From contig JAFADP010000052.1 in NCBI GenBank assembly GCA_023424785.1, forward strand, positions 1 to 35,222: DNA of 35,222 nucleotides. Reading direction: 5' to 3'. Source of the DNA: Bacillota bacterium. Lineage in GTDB: Bacteria; Bacillota; Clostridia; Clostridiales; Clostridiaceae. Shown piece by piece: positions 7,799-16,026 of the stretch (positions are counted from its first letter, which is position 1; the number at the start of each line of letters is the position of its first letter). Made by a program: the position numbers and the translations under genes. The notes under the pieces were generated by a model. The model had not been told where the DNA came from. It did not search any database and worked only from the letters and a program-made list of their open reading frames with translations.

Positions 7799-7802
7799 AA
7801 AT

Positions 7803-8231
7803 TCAATTTAATCTACTATTTAATTCACACAAAGCTTTTTTATCATCTTCTTTTTCAAGAATTGATACTGCTTCCTTATATGAAAGCCACTTATACTCCA
7901 TTTGACCTCTAGCAATAATTTCTTCGTTCTTTACTTCAACTCCAAAACAGCACTCTCTACATTCTGTAATAGACTTATCACAAGTATAGTCATTAAAAAA
8001 TTCAATGTTCGATTCTTTCTTTTCTCTGTCAAACTTAATCATTCTGGAATCCATAACAATTCTAGATATATCCCAAGTTGTTCTTTTAGCAGTATCCATT
8101 ACCAATCTATCTTTTTCACAAGTACTTTCAATACTTCTCCATTCACTTTCATTTTTCTTTTTAAATAAGCAATACTTTATACTATTGCTACTTTTCATAA
8201 ACGGAAACACTAAAATCTCACACATACCCAT
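7803..8231 (-). CDS. Nudix-like protein with degenerate active site
   Basis: A 142-residue protein. The first strand block (CEILVFPFMKSSNSIKYCLFKKKNESEWRSIE) and the C-terminal YKWLSYKEAVSILEKEDDKKALCEL closely follow the frame of Nudix hydrolases, where the final helix reads W-x-SYEEA...D...AL-EL. The segment where the Nudix box should be (about 52-75) lacks the REUXEE glutamates and reads DTAKRTTWDI instead, so metal-dependent hydrolysis is doubtful. It may be a binding protein derived from a Nudix enzyme. GGGGG lies 7 bases before the first ATG, and a good promoter is upstream at 8297-8325. Convergent to asnB across a shared terminator. The fold call is pattern-based. Confidence 0.65.
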   Translation of the reverse strand: MGMCEILVFPFMKSSNSIKYCLFKKKNESEWRSIESTCEKDRLVMDTAKRTTWDISRIVMDSRMIKFDREKKESNIEFFNDYTCDKSITECRECCFGVEVKNEEIIARGQMEYKWLSYKEAVSILEKEDDKKALCELNSRLN

Positions 8232-8296
8232 TACTATACCCCCTTTATGTTATAGTCTTTTAGAGTTATGTAAAAAGTAATTATTTATTTAGTTAA

Positions 8297-8325
8297 ATGA
8301 TAACATTTATTGAATTTAATGTCAA
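8297..8325 (-). promoter_or_regulatory. Sigma-A promoter of the Nudix-like gene
   Basis: The minus strand shows TTGACA (8320-8325), 17 bases, then TATCAT (8297-8302), about 65 bases before the start codon. Confidence 0.75.
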
Positions 8326-8383
8326 TTAACTTCATTTAGTATATTTCTTTTAAACTTCAAATTATTATTAATTTATATACATA

Positions 8384-8392
8384 TGGTATAAT
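8384..8392 (+). promoter_or_regulatory. Extended -10 promoter of the MBL-fold gene
   Basis: TGGTATAAT is a perfect extended -10 element (TGnTATAAT) 32 bases before the start codon of the metallo-hydrolase. No good -35 box is seen, as is usual for this promoter class. Confidence 0.65.
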
Positions 8393-8424
8393 TAATTAAG
8401 AACTTATTAAGGATTTGATATTTA

Positions 8425-9258
8425 ATGAAAATAGTTTCTCTTATTGAAAACACAGGTACAAATGCTTCATTAAAAAATGAACATGGATTATGTTTGTATA
8501 TAGAATTTGAAAATCATAAAATACTTTTTGATACAGGTGCATCTAATAAGTATATTTATAATGCAAAAAAATTAAATATACCTCTAGAAAGCATAGATAC
8601 TGTAATTATATCTCATGGTCATTATGATCATATTGGTGGTCTATCTTACTTTCTTGAATTAAATAAAAAAGCTAAAGTTTACATAAAACAAGAATGTAAT
8701 AATATGTTTTACTCAAAAAAGAACTTTTATAATAAATATATTGGACCATCAAATAATATTTTTTCACAATTTAAAAATAGATTTATATATATAAATAATA
8801 CTCAAGAAATTTTTAATAATGTCTTTTTATTTGGAAACATTAATAAAAATATAAATTGTGATTTAATACAAAATAATCTTTCTGTACTAAAAGGTAATAA
8901 ATTACTTAAAGATAACTTTTCACATGAATTAATATTAGTTTTTAAAGAAAAAGAAGATTTATATATCTTTACTGGTTGTAGTCATAGTGGAATAATAAAT
9001 ATGATTCTTACAGTAAAAGAAAAATTTAAAAATGAACAAATAAAGTTATTAGTTGGTGGATTTCACCTAAAATCTCTTAAGTTAAATAATTCTTTACACG
9101 AAGAATTTATAAATAATTTAGGTAGTGAACTTATAAAATTAGATATTTCAAAAATATACACTTGTCACTGTACAGGAATTGAAGCTTATAAAAAATTAAA
9201 GCTAACTCTTAAAGAAAAGTTAGCTTATTTATCTACTGGTAAAACATTAATTTATTAA
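8425..9258 (+). CDS. Metallo-beta-lactamase-fold hydrolase (COG1237-like)
   Basis: A 277-residue MBL-fold protein. The metal-binding motif is SHGHYDHIGG with H64, H66, D68 and H69. Further ligands are likely in FTGCSHSGIIN (about 180-190) and in YTCHCTGIEA (about 245-255). FDTGAS (35-40) is the typical second strand-turn. The order and the CSHSGI element fit the COG1237 group, annotated as 7,8-dihydropterin-6-methyl-4-(beta-D-ribofuranosyl)-aminobenzene-5'-phosphate synthase in archaea and usually as plain MBL-fold hydrolases in clostridia. The substrate here is unknown. It is convergent with the RpiR-type regulator and their last four bases overlap, so no terminator separates them. Confidence 0.85.
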   Translation: MKIVSLIENTGTNASLKNEHGLCLYIEFENHKILFDTGASNKYIYNAKKLNIPLESIDTVIISHGHYDHIGGLSYFLELNKKAKVYIKQECNNMFYSKKNFYNKYIGPSNNIFSQFKNRFIYINNTQEIFNNVFLFGNINKNINCDLIQNNLSVLKGNKLLKDNFSHELILVFKEKEDLYIFTGCSHSGIINMILTVKEKFKNEQIKLLVGGFHLKSLKLNNSLHEEFINNLGSELIKLDISKIYTCHCTGIEAYKKLKLTLKEKLAYLSTGKTLIY

Positions 9259-10151
9259 TCCTCACATACATTTTTATTATTATACGAATATACGTTATAT
9301 TGTTTCCATATTAATTCTAAATTATTAAATGTACTTGATATGGTCTCTTTTTCCTTCATTCCTACTGACATAATAAGTGCATTTATTACTGAAAGAGGTG
9401 CTACTAAAGAATCAACAAAAGAAGCCATATTACTTTGAGCTATAAGAGAATAGTCTGCTTTTGCTGCAAGTGGTGAAAGTAAGCTATCTGTTATAGCTAC
9501 TACCTTTGCCTTTCTATTTTTTGCAAAATCTAAAATATCTATTGTTTTAGTTGCATATCTTGGGAATCCTATTCCTATAACTAAATCGTCCTCTCCAACA
9601 TTTATAACTTGTTCGAATATATCTGACATTCCATAACTTACTATTCTTACATTCTGAAGAATTATATTTAAGTAAAATCCTAAAAACTCTGCAAGTGCTG
9701 TTGAACTTCTAAGACCTATTATATATATTGTTTTAGCACTATAAATAGAATCTACTACTTCTTGAAAAGTATATGGATTAATTTTCTCAAGTGTAGCTCG
9801 TATATTTTCCATATCTGCTTTTAAAACACCTTTTAATGCATCACTTTCAGATAGAAAATCGCTTGATAACTCTAACCTTTGAACTGTAGTTAATTTATTT
9901 TTAATTAACTCTTGAAGTGCCTTTTGAAGTTTAGGATATCCTGAAAAGTCCAACTCATTAGCAAATCTAACAACAGTTGATTCTGATACACCAACAGAAT
10001 TACCAAGTTTTGCAGCTGTCATAAATGCAGCTTTATCATAATTTTTTAATATATACTCAGCTATTAACTTTTGCCCTTTACTAAGTTTAGAAAACCTAAC
10101 TTGTATTAACTTCATTAAGTCCGTACTTTTTTCGTTTATTTCATTCTCCAT
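9255..10151 (-). CDS. MurR/RpiR-family transcriptional regulator
   Basis: A 298-residue regulator with an N-terminal RpiR-type helix-turn-helix (about 1-80; AKLGNSVGVSESTVVRFANELDFSGYPKLQKAL) and a SIS sugar-phosphate-binding domain (about 120-260; TIYIIGLRSSTALAEFLGFYL, then DLVIGIGFPRYATKTIDILDFA and KVVAITDSLLSPLAAKADYSL). Family members sense a sugar phosphate and control sugar-use or amino-sugar genes. No sugar operon lies directly beside it: the neighbours are an MBL hydrolase (convergent) and mnmM (upstream on the same strand), so the target is not obvious. The ribosome binding site (AGGA) is weak. Domain assignment is firm; the ligand is unknown. Confidence 0.92.
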   Translation of the reverse strand: MENEINEKSTDLMKLIQVRFSKLSKGQKLIAEYILKNYDKAAFMTAAKLGNSVGVSESTVVRFANELDFSGYPKLQKALQELIKNKLTTVQRLELSSDFLSESDALKGVLKADMENIRATLEKINPYTFQEVVDSIYSAKTIYIIGLRSSTALAEFLGFYLNIILQNVRIVSYGMSDIFEQVINVGEDDLVIGIGFPRYATKTIDILDFAKNRKAKVVAITDSLLSPLAAKADYSLIAQSNMASFVDSLVAPLSVINALIMSVGMKEKETISSTFNNLELIWKQYNVYSYNNKNVCED

Positions 10152-10251
10152 AATATCAATCCTATCAAAAAAATTTTTCCTATTTTATAAATTGCATTTT
10201 TATTTTACCATCAACCTTCAATATCTTCAATAAATAATTCCTTATACCATT

Positions 10252-10791
10252 TTATTTTTTTTCAATAATAACTAAAATTGGTGCATTGCTTCTGTTTAAA
10301 AAGCTATGTACCATTACTCCGAACTTATTTTTTGGCAATTCTTCTAGATATGATAAAATGCAAGATTCCTCTTGTTTTCCTTCATCATGACCTGTATATA
10401 TACATAAAGTCATTATTCCTCCACTAGAAAGAATACTAAGACCTGCCTTAATACTTTCTAATGAAGTTTCATGTAATGTTGTTATTTCTTTATTTCCTCC
10501 AGGTAGGAATCCAAAGTTATACATAATGCAATTTACTTCTTCACTTATATACTCTTTAAAAAGGTGATGTGATGCATTTATTACTTTTACATTTTCTTTA
10601 TTTTTTTCATTATATCTTAAGCATGCCTCTTCTTGTATTTCAAAGGAATATACTTTATTAAAATGTTCACTTAAGAAATCACTATCATGACCATTTCCTA
10701 GGGTCCCATCTATTGCAATATTTTTTTCTTCTAAGTAATTCTTTATTATATCTTGTGCAAGCTTACTTATATCCCCAACATACTTATACAT
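10252..10791 (-). CDS. mnmM: tRNA mnm5s2U-methyltransferase MnmM (YtqB family)
   Basis: A 179-residue class I methyltransferase of the YtqB family. Motif I is AIDGTLGNGHDSDFL (about 26-40), and NFGFLPGGNKEITT near the middle is characteristic of this family, as is the downstream TLCIYTGHDEGKQE. The B. subtilis homologue YtqB, renamed MnmM, carries out the last methylation of the wobble-uridine modification at tRNA position 34 in Gram-positive bacteria that lack the E. coli MnmC. Its AAGGGAG ribosome binding site sits inside the last codons of rluB, only two bases separate the genes, and the pair must be co-transcribed. Family call sure; exact substrate by homology. Confidence 0.88.
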   Translation of the reverse strand: MYKYVGDISKLAQDIIKNYLEEKNIAIDGTLGNGHDSDFLSEHFNKVYSFEIQEEACLRYNEKNKENVKVINASHHLFKEYISEEVNCIMYNFGFLPGGNKEITTLHETSLESIKAGLSILSSGGIMTLCIYTGHDEGKQEESCILSYLEELPKNKFGVMVHSFLNRSNAPILVIIEKK

Positions 10792-10793
10792 TT

Positions 10794-11504
10794 TTATAAC
10801 TCCCTTATATAATTTAATTCTTCATTAGTAAGAGGTCTATATTCCCCTCTTTTTAAGTTTCCTAATTTTATATTTCCAATAGCTACTCTTTTTAAAGCTA
10901 AAACATTATGATTTAATGCTGAACACATTCTTCTTATCTGTCTATTCTTACCTTCATGAATTCCTACTTCTATTGTAGTTTTGTTATCTTCAAACTTTAA
11001 TACCTTTATTTCTGCTGGAGCTGTTATGTATCCACCTATATCTATTCCTCTTCTAAACTTCTTTAACTCTCTTTCCTTAAATTCACCTTCAACAACTACA
11101 ATATATTTTTTAGTTATTTCAACTCTTGGATGAATTATTTTATTATACATATCTCCATCATTAGTTAAAATTAATAATCCTGAACTATCATAGTCTAGTC
11201 TTCCTACAGGATATATTCTTTCTTTTACCTTCACTATATCTAAAATAGTCTTTCTTCCCTTCTCATCCTTAACAGATGTAATATATCCTTCTGGCTTATT
11301 AAGCATTATATAAACTTTATTTTCTTCTTTATTTATAATTTTCCCTTCATACTCAACCTTATCTTTAGAAGGGTTTACTTTTACTCCAAGCTCACTTACT
11401 ATCTTACCATTTACTTTTACTTTACCAGCTAGTATAATCTCTTCACACTTTCTTCTTGAAGCTACTCCACAACTAGCCATAAATTTTTGTAATCTTTCTT
11501 CCAA
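10794..11504 (-). CDS. rluB: Pseudouridine synthase RluB (RsuA/RluB family)
   Basis: The start is taken as TTG 11502-11504, preceded by AAAGGTGG at 7 bases; a longer frame back to 11561 would begin inside the -35 box of the promoter. The 236-residue protein has an N-terminal S4 RNA-binding domain (about 2-60; ERLQKFMASCGVASRRKCEE) and a catalytic domain with VGRLDYDSSGLLIL, where D104 is the catalytic aspartate. HPRVEITKKY and EGKNRQIRRM are family signatures. The likely target is a uridine in the peptidyl transferase region of 23S rRNA; an RsuA-like 16S target cannot be excluded, but the length and N-terminus fit RluB. It is followed at two bases by mnmM. Confidence 0.92.
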   Translation of the reverse strand: MEERLQKFMASCGVASRRKCEEIILAGKVKVNGKIVSELGVKVNPSKDKVEYEGKIINKEENKVYIMLNKPEGYITSVKDEKGRKTILDIVKVKERIYPVGRLDYDSSGLLILTNDGDMYNKIIHPRVEITKKYIVVVEGEFKERELKKFRRGIDIGGYITAPAEIKVLKFEDNKTTIEVGIHEGKNRQIRRMCSALNHNVLALKRVAIGNIKLGNLKRGEYRPLTNEELNYIREL

Positions 11505-11532
11505 ATCTTTCGCCACCTTTCTTACAAAATTG

Positions 11533-11561
11533 ATTATATAGTTAGAATAAAAAAATAACAA
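11533..11561 (-). promoter_or_regulatory. Sigma-A promoter of rluB-mnmM
   Basis: Minus strand TTGTTA (11556-11561), 17 bases, then TATAAT (11533-11538). It lies back to back with the plus-strand promoter at 11572 and supports the TTG start of rluB. Confidence 0.75.
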
Positions 11562-11571
11562 CCTTTATAAT

Positions 11572-11600
11572 TTGTACTTATGTTTTAAATTTGATATAAT
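11572..11600 (+). promoter_or_regulatory. Sigma-A promoter of the endonuclease IV-like gene
   Basis: TTGTAC (11572-11577), 17 bases, then a perfect TATAAT (11595-11600), with the start codon 31 bases downstream. Confidence 0.75.
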
Positions 11601-11631
11601 TCATTTAAAACTATTATAAAGAGGTATTATT

Positions 11632-12459
11632 ATGGAAAAATTATTATTTGGTATTTCAGGCCTTCCATTAGGTAAGGAAAATGATAAATTTACATATGCA
11701 AGTGGAATAGAATACTTATATAACATTGGATTAGATGCTATGGAATTACCTTTTGTAAGATCTGTTAATGTTACTAATAAAAATAAAGATGCTATATTAG
11801 AAGCAAAAGAAAGATATAACTTCTATCTTTCAGCTCATGGTTCTTATTTTATAAATTTAAATGCTGTTGAAGATGAAAAAAAAGAAAAATCTTTAGAAAG
11901 AATTATAAATGGTGCAGAAGCTCTTCATTCTGTTAATGGAAGAAGTTTAATTTTCCATCCTGGATTTTATTTAAAATCAACTAAAGAAGATACCCTTAAA
12001 GAAATTAAAAAGAACTTAAAGAAACTTCCTTACTTTGGTGTAGATTATAGATTAGAAACTACAGGTAAAGGAACTCAATTTGGTGATATTGATGAACTAA
12101 TTGATATTTGTAAAGAAATTAATACTTGTAAACTTTGTATTGATTTTTCTCATATTCATGCAAGAAATAATGGTTCATTAAAAACTTATGAAGATTTTGC
12201 AGAAATACTTCAAAAAGTTAGAGATGGTCTTGGTCAAGAAGCCCTAGATGATTTACATGTACATATTTCTGGAATAGCTTATACTGCTAAAGGTGAAAAA
12301 AATCACCTTCCTTTACAGGAAAGTGACTTTAATTATGAAGCTTGTTTACAAGCCTTTATCGATTATGATGTTAAGGGGTGTGTAATCTGCGAGAGTCCAA
12401 TACTAGAAAATGACGCATTATTACTAAAAAAAACATATCTATCTTTAAAAAACAATTAG
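11632..12459 (+). CDS. Endonuclease IV-like TIM-barrel protein
   Basis: A 275-residue AP endonuclease family 2 protein. Landmarks matching the trinuclear zinc site of deoxyribonuclease IV appear in order: SAHGSYFINL (H69), FHPGF (H109), LETTGKGTQFGD (E142), CIDFSHIHAR (D171, H174), LHVHISG (H209/H211), NHLP (H225) and VICESP (E254). Family enzymes cut DNA 5' to abasic sites. The sequence is more divergent from E. coli Nfo than usual (LETT-GKG rather than LENTAG, SHIHA rather than CHAFA), so it may be a clostridial/archaeal-type variant or a sugar-phosphate isomerase relative. It has its own promoter and terminator and is thus a single-gene unit. Confidence 0.8.
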   Translation: MEKLLFGISGLPLGKENDKFTYASGIEYLYNIGLDAMELPFVRSVNVTNKNKDAILEAKERYNFYLSAHGSYFINLNAVEDEKKEKSLERIINGAEALHSVNGRSLIFHPGFYLKSTKEDTLKEIKKNLKKLPYFGVDYRLETTGKGTQFGDIDELIDICKEINTCKLCIDFSHIHARNNGSLKTYEDFAEILQKVRDGLGQEALDDLHVHISGIAYTAKGEKNHLPLQESDFNYEACLQAFIDYDVKGCVICESPILENDALLLKKTYLSLKNN

Positions 12460-12480
12460 GCACCATTAGGTGCCTTTTTT
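12459..12480 (+). terminator. Rho-independent terminator of the endonuclease IV-like gene
   Basis: GGCACC-ATTA-GGTGCC followed by six T. The last G of the TAG stop codon is the first base of the stem, so the terminator abuts the coding region. Confidence 0.9.
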
Positions 12481-12506
12481 ATTATATTAGTAAGGGAAGG
12501 ATTGTT

Positions 12507-12731
12507 TTAGAACCATCCGAAGCCGCCACCGAAGCCGCCCCAGCCCCAGCCCCAACCGAAGCCGAATAATAAAAGTATCCAGATCCATGGGAAGAAGCTA
12601 TTTCCGAAACCACCACAACCTCCGAAGTTACCACAACCTCCGAAGTTGCCACAACCACAGTTACTTATACGACTGCAGTTATTTGAGCAACATTTACATC
12701 TGTTGTTACATCTACAGCAACATCTTGACAT
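12507..12731 (-). CDS. Cys/Gly/Trp-rich miniprotein
   Basis: A 74-residue protein with three zones. Residues 1-27 have nine cysteines in a basic, Asn-rich context (MSRCCCRCNNRCKCC...). Residues 24-42 hold near-perfect CGNFGG repeats, encoded by an 18-base tandem repeat at 12613-12648. Residues 46-74 are Trp/Phe/Gly-rich (PWIWILLLFGFGWGWGWGG), able to sit in or on a membrane. An AGGAGATGG ribosome binding site precedes the ATG. The GC content is clearly higher than that of its neighbours because of the Gly/Cys/Trp codons. I know no function. Similar Cys-rich or Gly-rich small proteins in clostridia and bacilli are often spore-coat or envelope components, so a sporulation role is possible. It lies 71 bases after the ABC permease gene. 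Confidence 0.75.
   Translation of the reverse strand: MSRCCCRCNNRCKCCSNNCSRISNCGCGNFGGCGNFGGCGGFGNSFFPWIWILLLFGFGWGWGWGGFGGGFGWF
12613..12648 (-). repeat. 18-bp tandem repeat, two units
   Basis: CCACAACCTCCGAAGTTA is followed directly by the same 18 bases with the last A changed to G, and then by a partial third unit. On the minus strand each unit encodes the hexapeptide (C)GNFGG in the miniprotein gene. Confidence 0.9.
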
Positions 12732-12802
12732 AGTTAACCATCTCCTATCTTTAGATTACTATATTCTATTCTAGGAAATGACTTTTTGTTAATAATTAAA
12801 AA

Positions 12803-13897
12803 TTATATTCTCTTATTAATAATAACCTTTACTATTTTACTTAAAATAGCTGTTACTATAATTATACTAAGTATACTTAATATAAAATATAAAATTCCAT
12901 TGTTTTGAGAAAATGGTGTAATTCCACTAGTTATATATTCAGGATAAACCGTATAAAATCTTTCTATATATCTATCTGTATTATATATAATAATCCTACT
13001 CAATATAATATTAACTATTGAAAAAGAAAAAATAACAATTAATATATCTCTGATTATTGGAAATGTAAAAAATTTATTTATTTTGTTTTCAGTAATTTTT
13101 TTGTTTATATTTCTAATTAAAATTAATCCTATTAATATAAACATTATTATAACTAAGAATATTATACTTATTCCTATACTATTATTTTTAACTAAGTTAT
13201 AATAATTAAATGATACTACTCCATCCATAAAATATCCTAATATACATGAAAATAAGTCCATAATATACTCTAAAATATTAGGAATATATTGTCCTATATT
13301 AAATTCATATACTAAATTAATTAAAAGAACTAAATTATAAATAATAATAATAGGCATTCCTATCATGCAAATAATAGCAAGTATTAAGTTTTGAAATAGC
13401 ATATCTATAAATGAAAGGTATACTATAAATATACTTCCTACAAAAAATAATCTTATTGTATCATTTACTAAACTTATAATATAATTTGTTGATATAGACA
13501 AAACCTCTTTATGACTAAAGTAATAACATAAGTTTAAATATATAAATAATAATACAAAAAATAATAAAGTAGTAAAAAGAAATAATAGTTCATTTCTTTT
13601 TATTTCTTCTCTGCTAAATGGACATCCCATTAAAAAGCTCATATTATTTCTTTTATTCAAGCCTTTCATTAAAATATATATACCAAATAAAATTATACAT
13701 ATTACAAATAAATAGGACCATGCTCTATAACCCATAGAATTTGTTATTAGTGAACTAATATTAGTTTTTAAGTCTATAAATAAGTTAGATATGTTTCCAT
13801 AGGTAACAATAGAAAAAACCAATACTCCTAATAATATTGCTAACTTACCAGCATAAAAATATTGATAAAAAAGCGCTCTATTAAAATACTTCTTCAT
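12803..13897 (-). CDS. ABC transporter permease (ABC-2 type)
   Basis: A 364-residue integral membrane protein with about eight hydrophobic segments. The cytoplasmic stretch MSFLMGCPFSREEIKRNELLF after the second segment matches the LP-x-SR motif found in BcrB/YtrC-like ABC-2 permeases. It follows the ATPase gene with a 17-base overlap, so both products form one exporter. Such systems export peptides or lipids or protect against cell-wall antibiotics; the substrate is unknown. No GntR-type regulator of the YtrA kind precedes the operon. Confidence 0.85.
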   Translation of the reverse strand: MKKYFNRALFYQYFYAGKLAILLGVLVFSIVTYGNISNLFIDLKTNISSLITNSMGYRAWSYLFVICIILFGIYILMKGLNKRNNMSFLMGCPFSREEIKRNELLFLFTTLLFFVLLFIYLNLCYYFSHKEVLSISTNYIISLVNDTIRLFFVGSIFIVYLSFIDMLFQNLILAIICMIGMPIIIIYNLVLLINLVYEFNIGQYIPNILEYIMDLFSCILGYFMDGVVSFNYYNLVKNNSIGISIIFLVIIMFILIGLILIRNINKKITENKINKFFTFPIIRDILIVIFSFSIVNIILSRIIIYNTDRYIERFYTVYPEYITSGITPFSQNNGILYFILSILSIIIVTAILSKIVKVIINKRI

Positions 13898-14777
13898 TTA
13901 AGTCCTCCTCCCCTAATCTATATATAAATATATCTTCTAACCTTAAATTTATTTCTTCTATAAACAGAGGATTAAACTTATTAATCTCATTTAAAAACTC
14001 TTCACCATAATTATCTGTTATTATAGTAAATACTCTTCCTACTTTAGATAACTTAAATACTCCTTTTATTGTATGTAAATCCTCTTCATATACAGGACCA
14101 TCAAATGCTACTTGAAGCTTTTTCATTTTTTTCTTCATACTTTCTAACTGGCAATGACAAGAAATCTTTCCGTTATCTATCATAATTATTTCATCACATA
14201 TTTTTTCTAAGTCATTTAAATGATGAGAACTTATAATTATTGTAATATTTCTTTCCTTTATTTCTTTAATTAAAAGCTTAAATAATTTATTCTTTAATAT
14301 TGGATCTAACCCAGAGGTAGGCTCGTCTAATATCATGTAATCACATTGTTGTGCAAATGAAATCATAAGTGCCACTCTCATTTTAGTACCTTTAGATAGC
14401 ATATATAATCTCTTATTTACATTTATTTTAAAGATTTTATTCAATTCATAAAATCTCTCCTCATTAAAACTTTCATATGATAACTTATAAAATTTAATAA
14501 TATCTATTATTTTAAATGAAGAAAAAAAATTATTTTCATCTGCTACATAAGAAATTTTTGACTTTACAAATTTATTATTATAAACCTCTTCATTATCATA
14601 TAAAATCTCCCCACAATCACTCTTATATATTCCTACCAAGGATTTAATTAATGTTGTTTTACCAACTCCGTTTGGTCCTATTAACCCATATATTTTTCCC
14701 TTTTCTATATTTAAATTTATATTATGAAGTATTTCTTTTTCATCTAAGGAGACACATAAGTTTTTAACCTGTAACAC
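13881..14777 (-). CDS. ABC transporter ATP-binding protein (BcrA/YtrB-like)
   Basis: The start is taken as GTG 14775-14777, placed after AAGGGGGGGAAG; the frame could also begin at ATG 14798, but that ATG precedes the ribosome binding site. The 298-residue protein has Walker A GPNGVGKTT, Walker B YMILDEPTSGLD, a switch histidine in IIISSHHLNDLEKICDEI, and a C-terminal ABC-2 accessory region. The signature motif is LSKGTKMR rather than LSGGQ, a form also found in YtrB/EcsA-type ATPases. It pairs with the downstream permease, and its start overlaps the end of the membrane-anchored protein gene by 14 bases. Confidence 0.93.
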   Translation of the reverse strand: MLQVKNLCVSLDEKEILHNINLNIEKGKIYGLIGPNGVGKTTLIKSLVGIYKSDCGEILYDNEEVYNNKFVKSKISYVADENNFFSSFKIIDIIKFYKLSYESFNEERFYELNKIFKINVNKRLYMLSKGTKMRVALMISFAQQCDYMILDEPTSGLDPILKNKLFKLLIKEIKERNITIIISSHHLNDLEKICDEIIMIDNGKISCHCQLESMKKKMKKLQVAFDGPVYEEDLHTIKGVFKLSKVGRVFTIITDNYGEEFLNEINKFNPLFIEEINLRLEDIFIYRLGEEDLNEEVF

Positions 14778-15288
14778 TTTCTTCCCCCCCTTCCTCATAC
14801 CATCTAATTAAAAAGTAATCAATAACCCATCCTTCTCCTTCATCAATGAATATAATATCCATATATCCATTATCATTACCATTAATATATTTCCCTTTAA
14901 AGTTATAAGTTGCTCCTTGAATCTTTAATGGTCTTTTATATCCTTTTAAATTTTGTTCACACAACGAAAGATAATTATTTACTAAGTTTTCTTTATGATT
15001 GTCAGTATTTATATTTTCATCATATTTTAACTTTAAACTTGTATAATTTATTGAAGAATCTGTTATTCTCTTTCTTTTTGATAAACATTCTAAAAATGCA
15101 TTTGAATTTACATATCTAAAGTCCTTATCTCTTCCCATTAAAACATTACTATTTAATACCTCTATTATTTCTTCAGGTGAATTAAAAATAAGTTTCTTTT
15201 CATAAACGAAATTTGTATCTTTATAACATAATAATATAGTTGCTATAATAAAAATCCCGCAAGCTATAATCTTTACAGATCTTTTCAT
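14764..15288 (-). CDS. Membrane-anchored extracellular protein of unknown function
   Basis: The start is taken at ATG 15286-15288 because GGTGGGAG lies just before it; an earlier in-frame ATG at 15303 overlaps that ribosome binding site. The 174-residue protein begins MKRSVKIIACGIFIIATI and has one N-terminal hydrophobic segment (about 5-24) that can act as an uncleaved anchor. The rest is predicted to be outside the cell. It contains SPEEIIEVLNS and a C-terminal strand pattern (YMDIIFIDEGEGWVIDYFLIRW) similar to small NTF2-like/DUF4829-type domains, but I cannot confirm a family. It is first in the operon with the BcrA-like ABC transporter. Confidence 0.7.
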   Translation of the reverse strand: MKRSVKIIACGIFIIATILLCYKDTNFVYEKKLIFNSPEEIIEVLNSNVLMGRDKDFRYVNSNAFLECLSKRKRITDSSINYTSLKLKYDENINTDNHKENLVNNYLSLCEQNLKGYKRPLKIQGATYNFKGKYINGNDNGYMDIIFIDEGEGWVIDYFLIRWYEEGGEESVTG

Positions 15289-15380
15289 TTTTTCTCCCAC
15301 CATCTCCCATTATATTTCACTTTAAATTGTATAATCTACCAAACATTAAATCAATAAATTATTTATTATGTTTCCCTTAA

Positions 15381-16022
15381 TTATTTCTTAAGCTCCTCTT
15401 TTACTAGATTTTCTACAAGACATAACTTATCAAGCTCTATTAATAAATCTTTATATTCTTCTCTTATATATTGATTATTATATAATTCTTCATATGTTAT
15501 TTTATCTGGGTCTACCTTTAAAATACTTCTATAGTTTTCTCCATACAGCTTATATAGTATAGATTTAAATCCAACTAATACCTTCTCATATGAAGAATCA
15601 TCTCCTATGCTCCAACTAAATATATCTCTATTTACCTTTTCTATAATACCATATAATTGGTATATTAAACTAAGCTCCCTTAACTTATATTTATCGCTTA
15701 ATGATACTATTGCTAATGAATAGTTTTTATTTATAGGAAGTAAATATAAATACTTTTTCTCATCTTCTTTATTTTTTATACTTCTTATGCTCTGAAAAAG
15801 AGCTGTAGCTATATCTAATCTAATTATATTAGCATTGTTACATAATTCTTTTAGTCTAAATCCCTCTTCGTATTTATGATTTTCTTCCATCATTTTATAA
15901 TCATCTTGTATCTTTTTTTGGTGCATTTTTCTATTAATAATCCAGCTACATAATGCTCCTACCAAAGATCCAATTACTATTGATATTGCTGAAATTATTG
16001 ATGTTACTATAGCTAATGGCAT
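15381..16022 (-). CDS. Single-pass membrane protein of unknown function
   Basis: 213 residues. The N-terminus has one membrane helix (about 3-30; IVTSIISAISIVIGSLVGALC), followed by a basic segment and a helical cytoplasmic region rich in Lys, Glu, Leu and Tyr (about 35-213), including a possible short coiled coil at 35-55. I recognise no named family. The ATG at 16020-16022 is preceded by AAGGAGGATT, a near-perfect ribosome binding site, but this site forms the 3' arm of an 18-bp hairpin with the 3' end of the upstream ABC permease transcript (16027-16075). Expression may therefore be gated by that hairpin. Confidence 0.7.
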   Translation of the reverse strand: MPLAIVTSIISAISIVIGSLVGALCSWIINRKMHQKKIQDDYKMMEENHKYEEGFRLKELCNNANIIRLDIATALFQSIRSIKNKEDEKKYLYLLPINKNYSLAIVSLSDKYKLRELSLIYQLYGIIEKVNRDIFSWSIGDDSSYEKVLVGFKSILYKLYGENYRSILKVDPDKITYEELYNNQYIREEYKDLLIELDKLCLVENLVKEELKK

Positions 16023-16026
16023 AATA

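Noticed and set aside
7730..7912. Short plus-strand open frame after asnB
   Set aside because: It covers the end of asnB, the terminator at 7766-7798 and the antisense strand of the Nudix-like gene, and has no ribosome binding site or family match.
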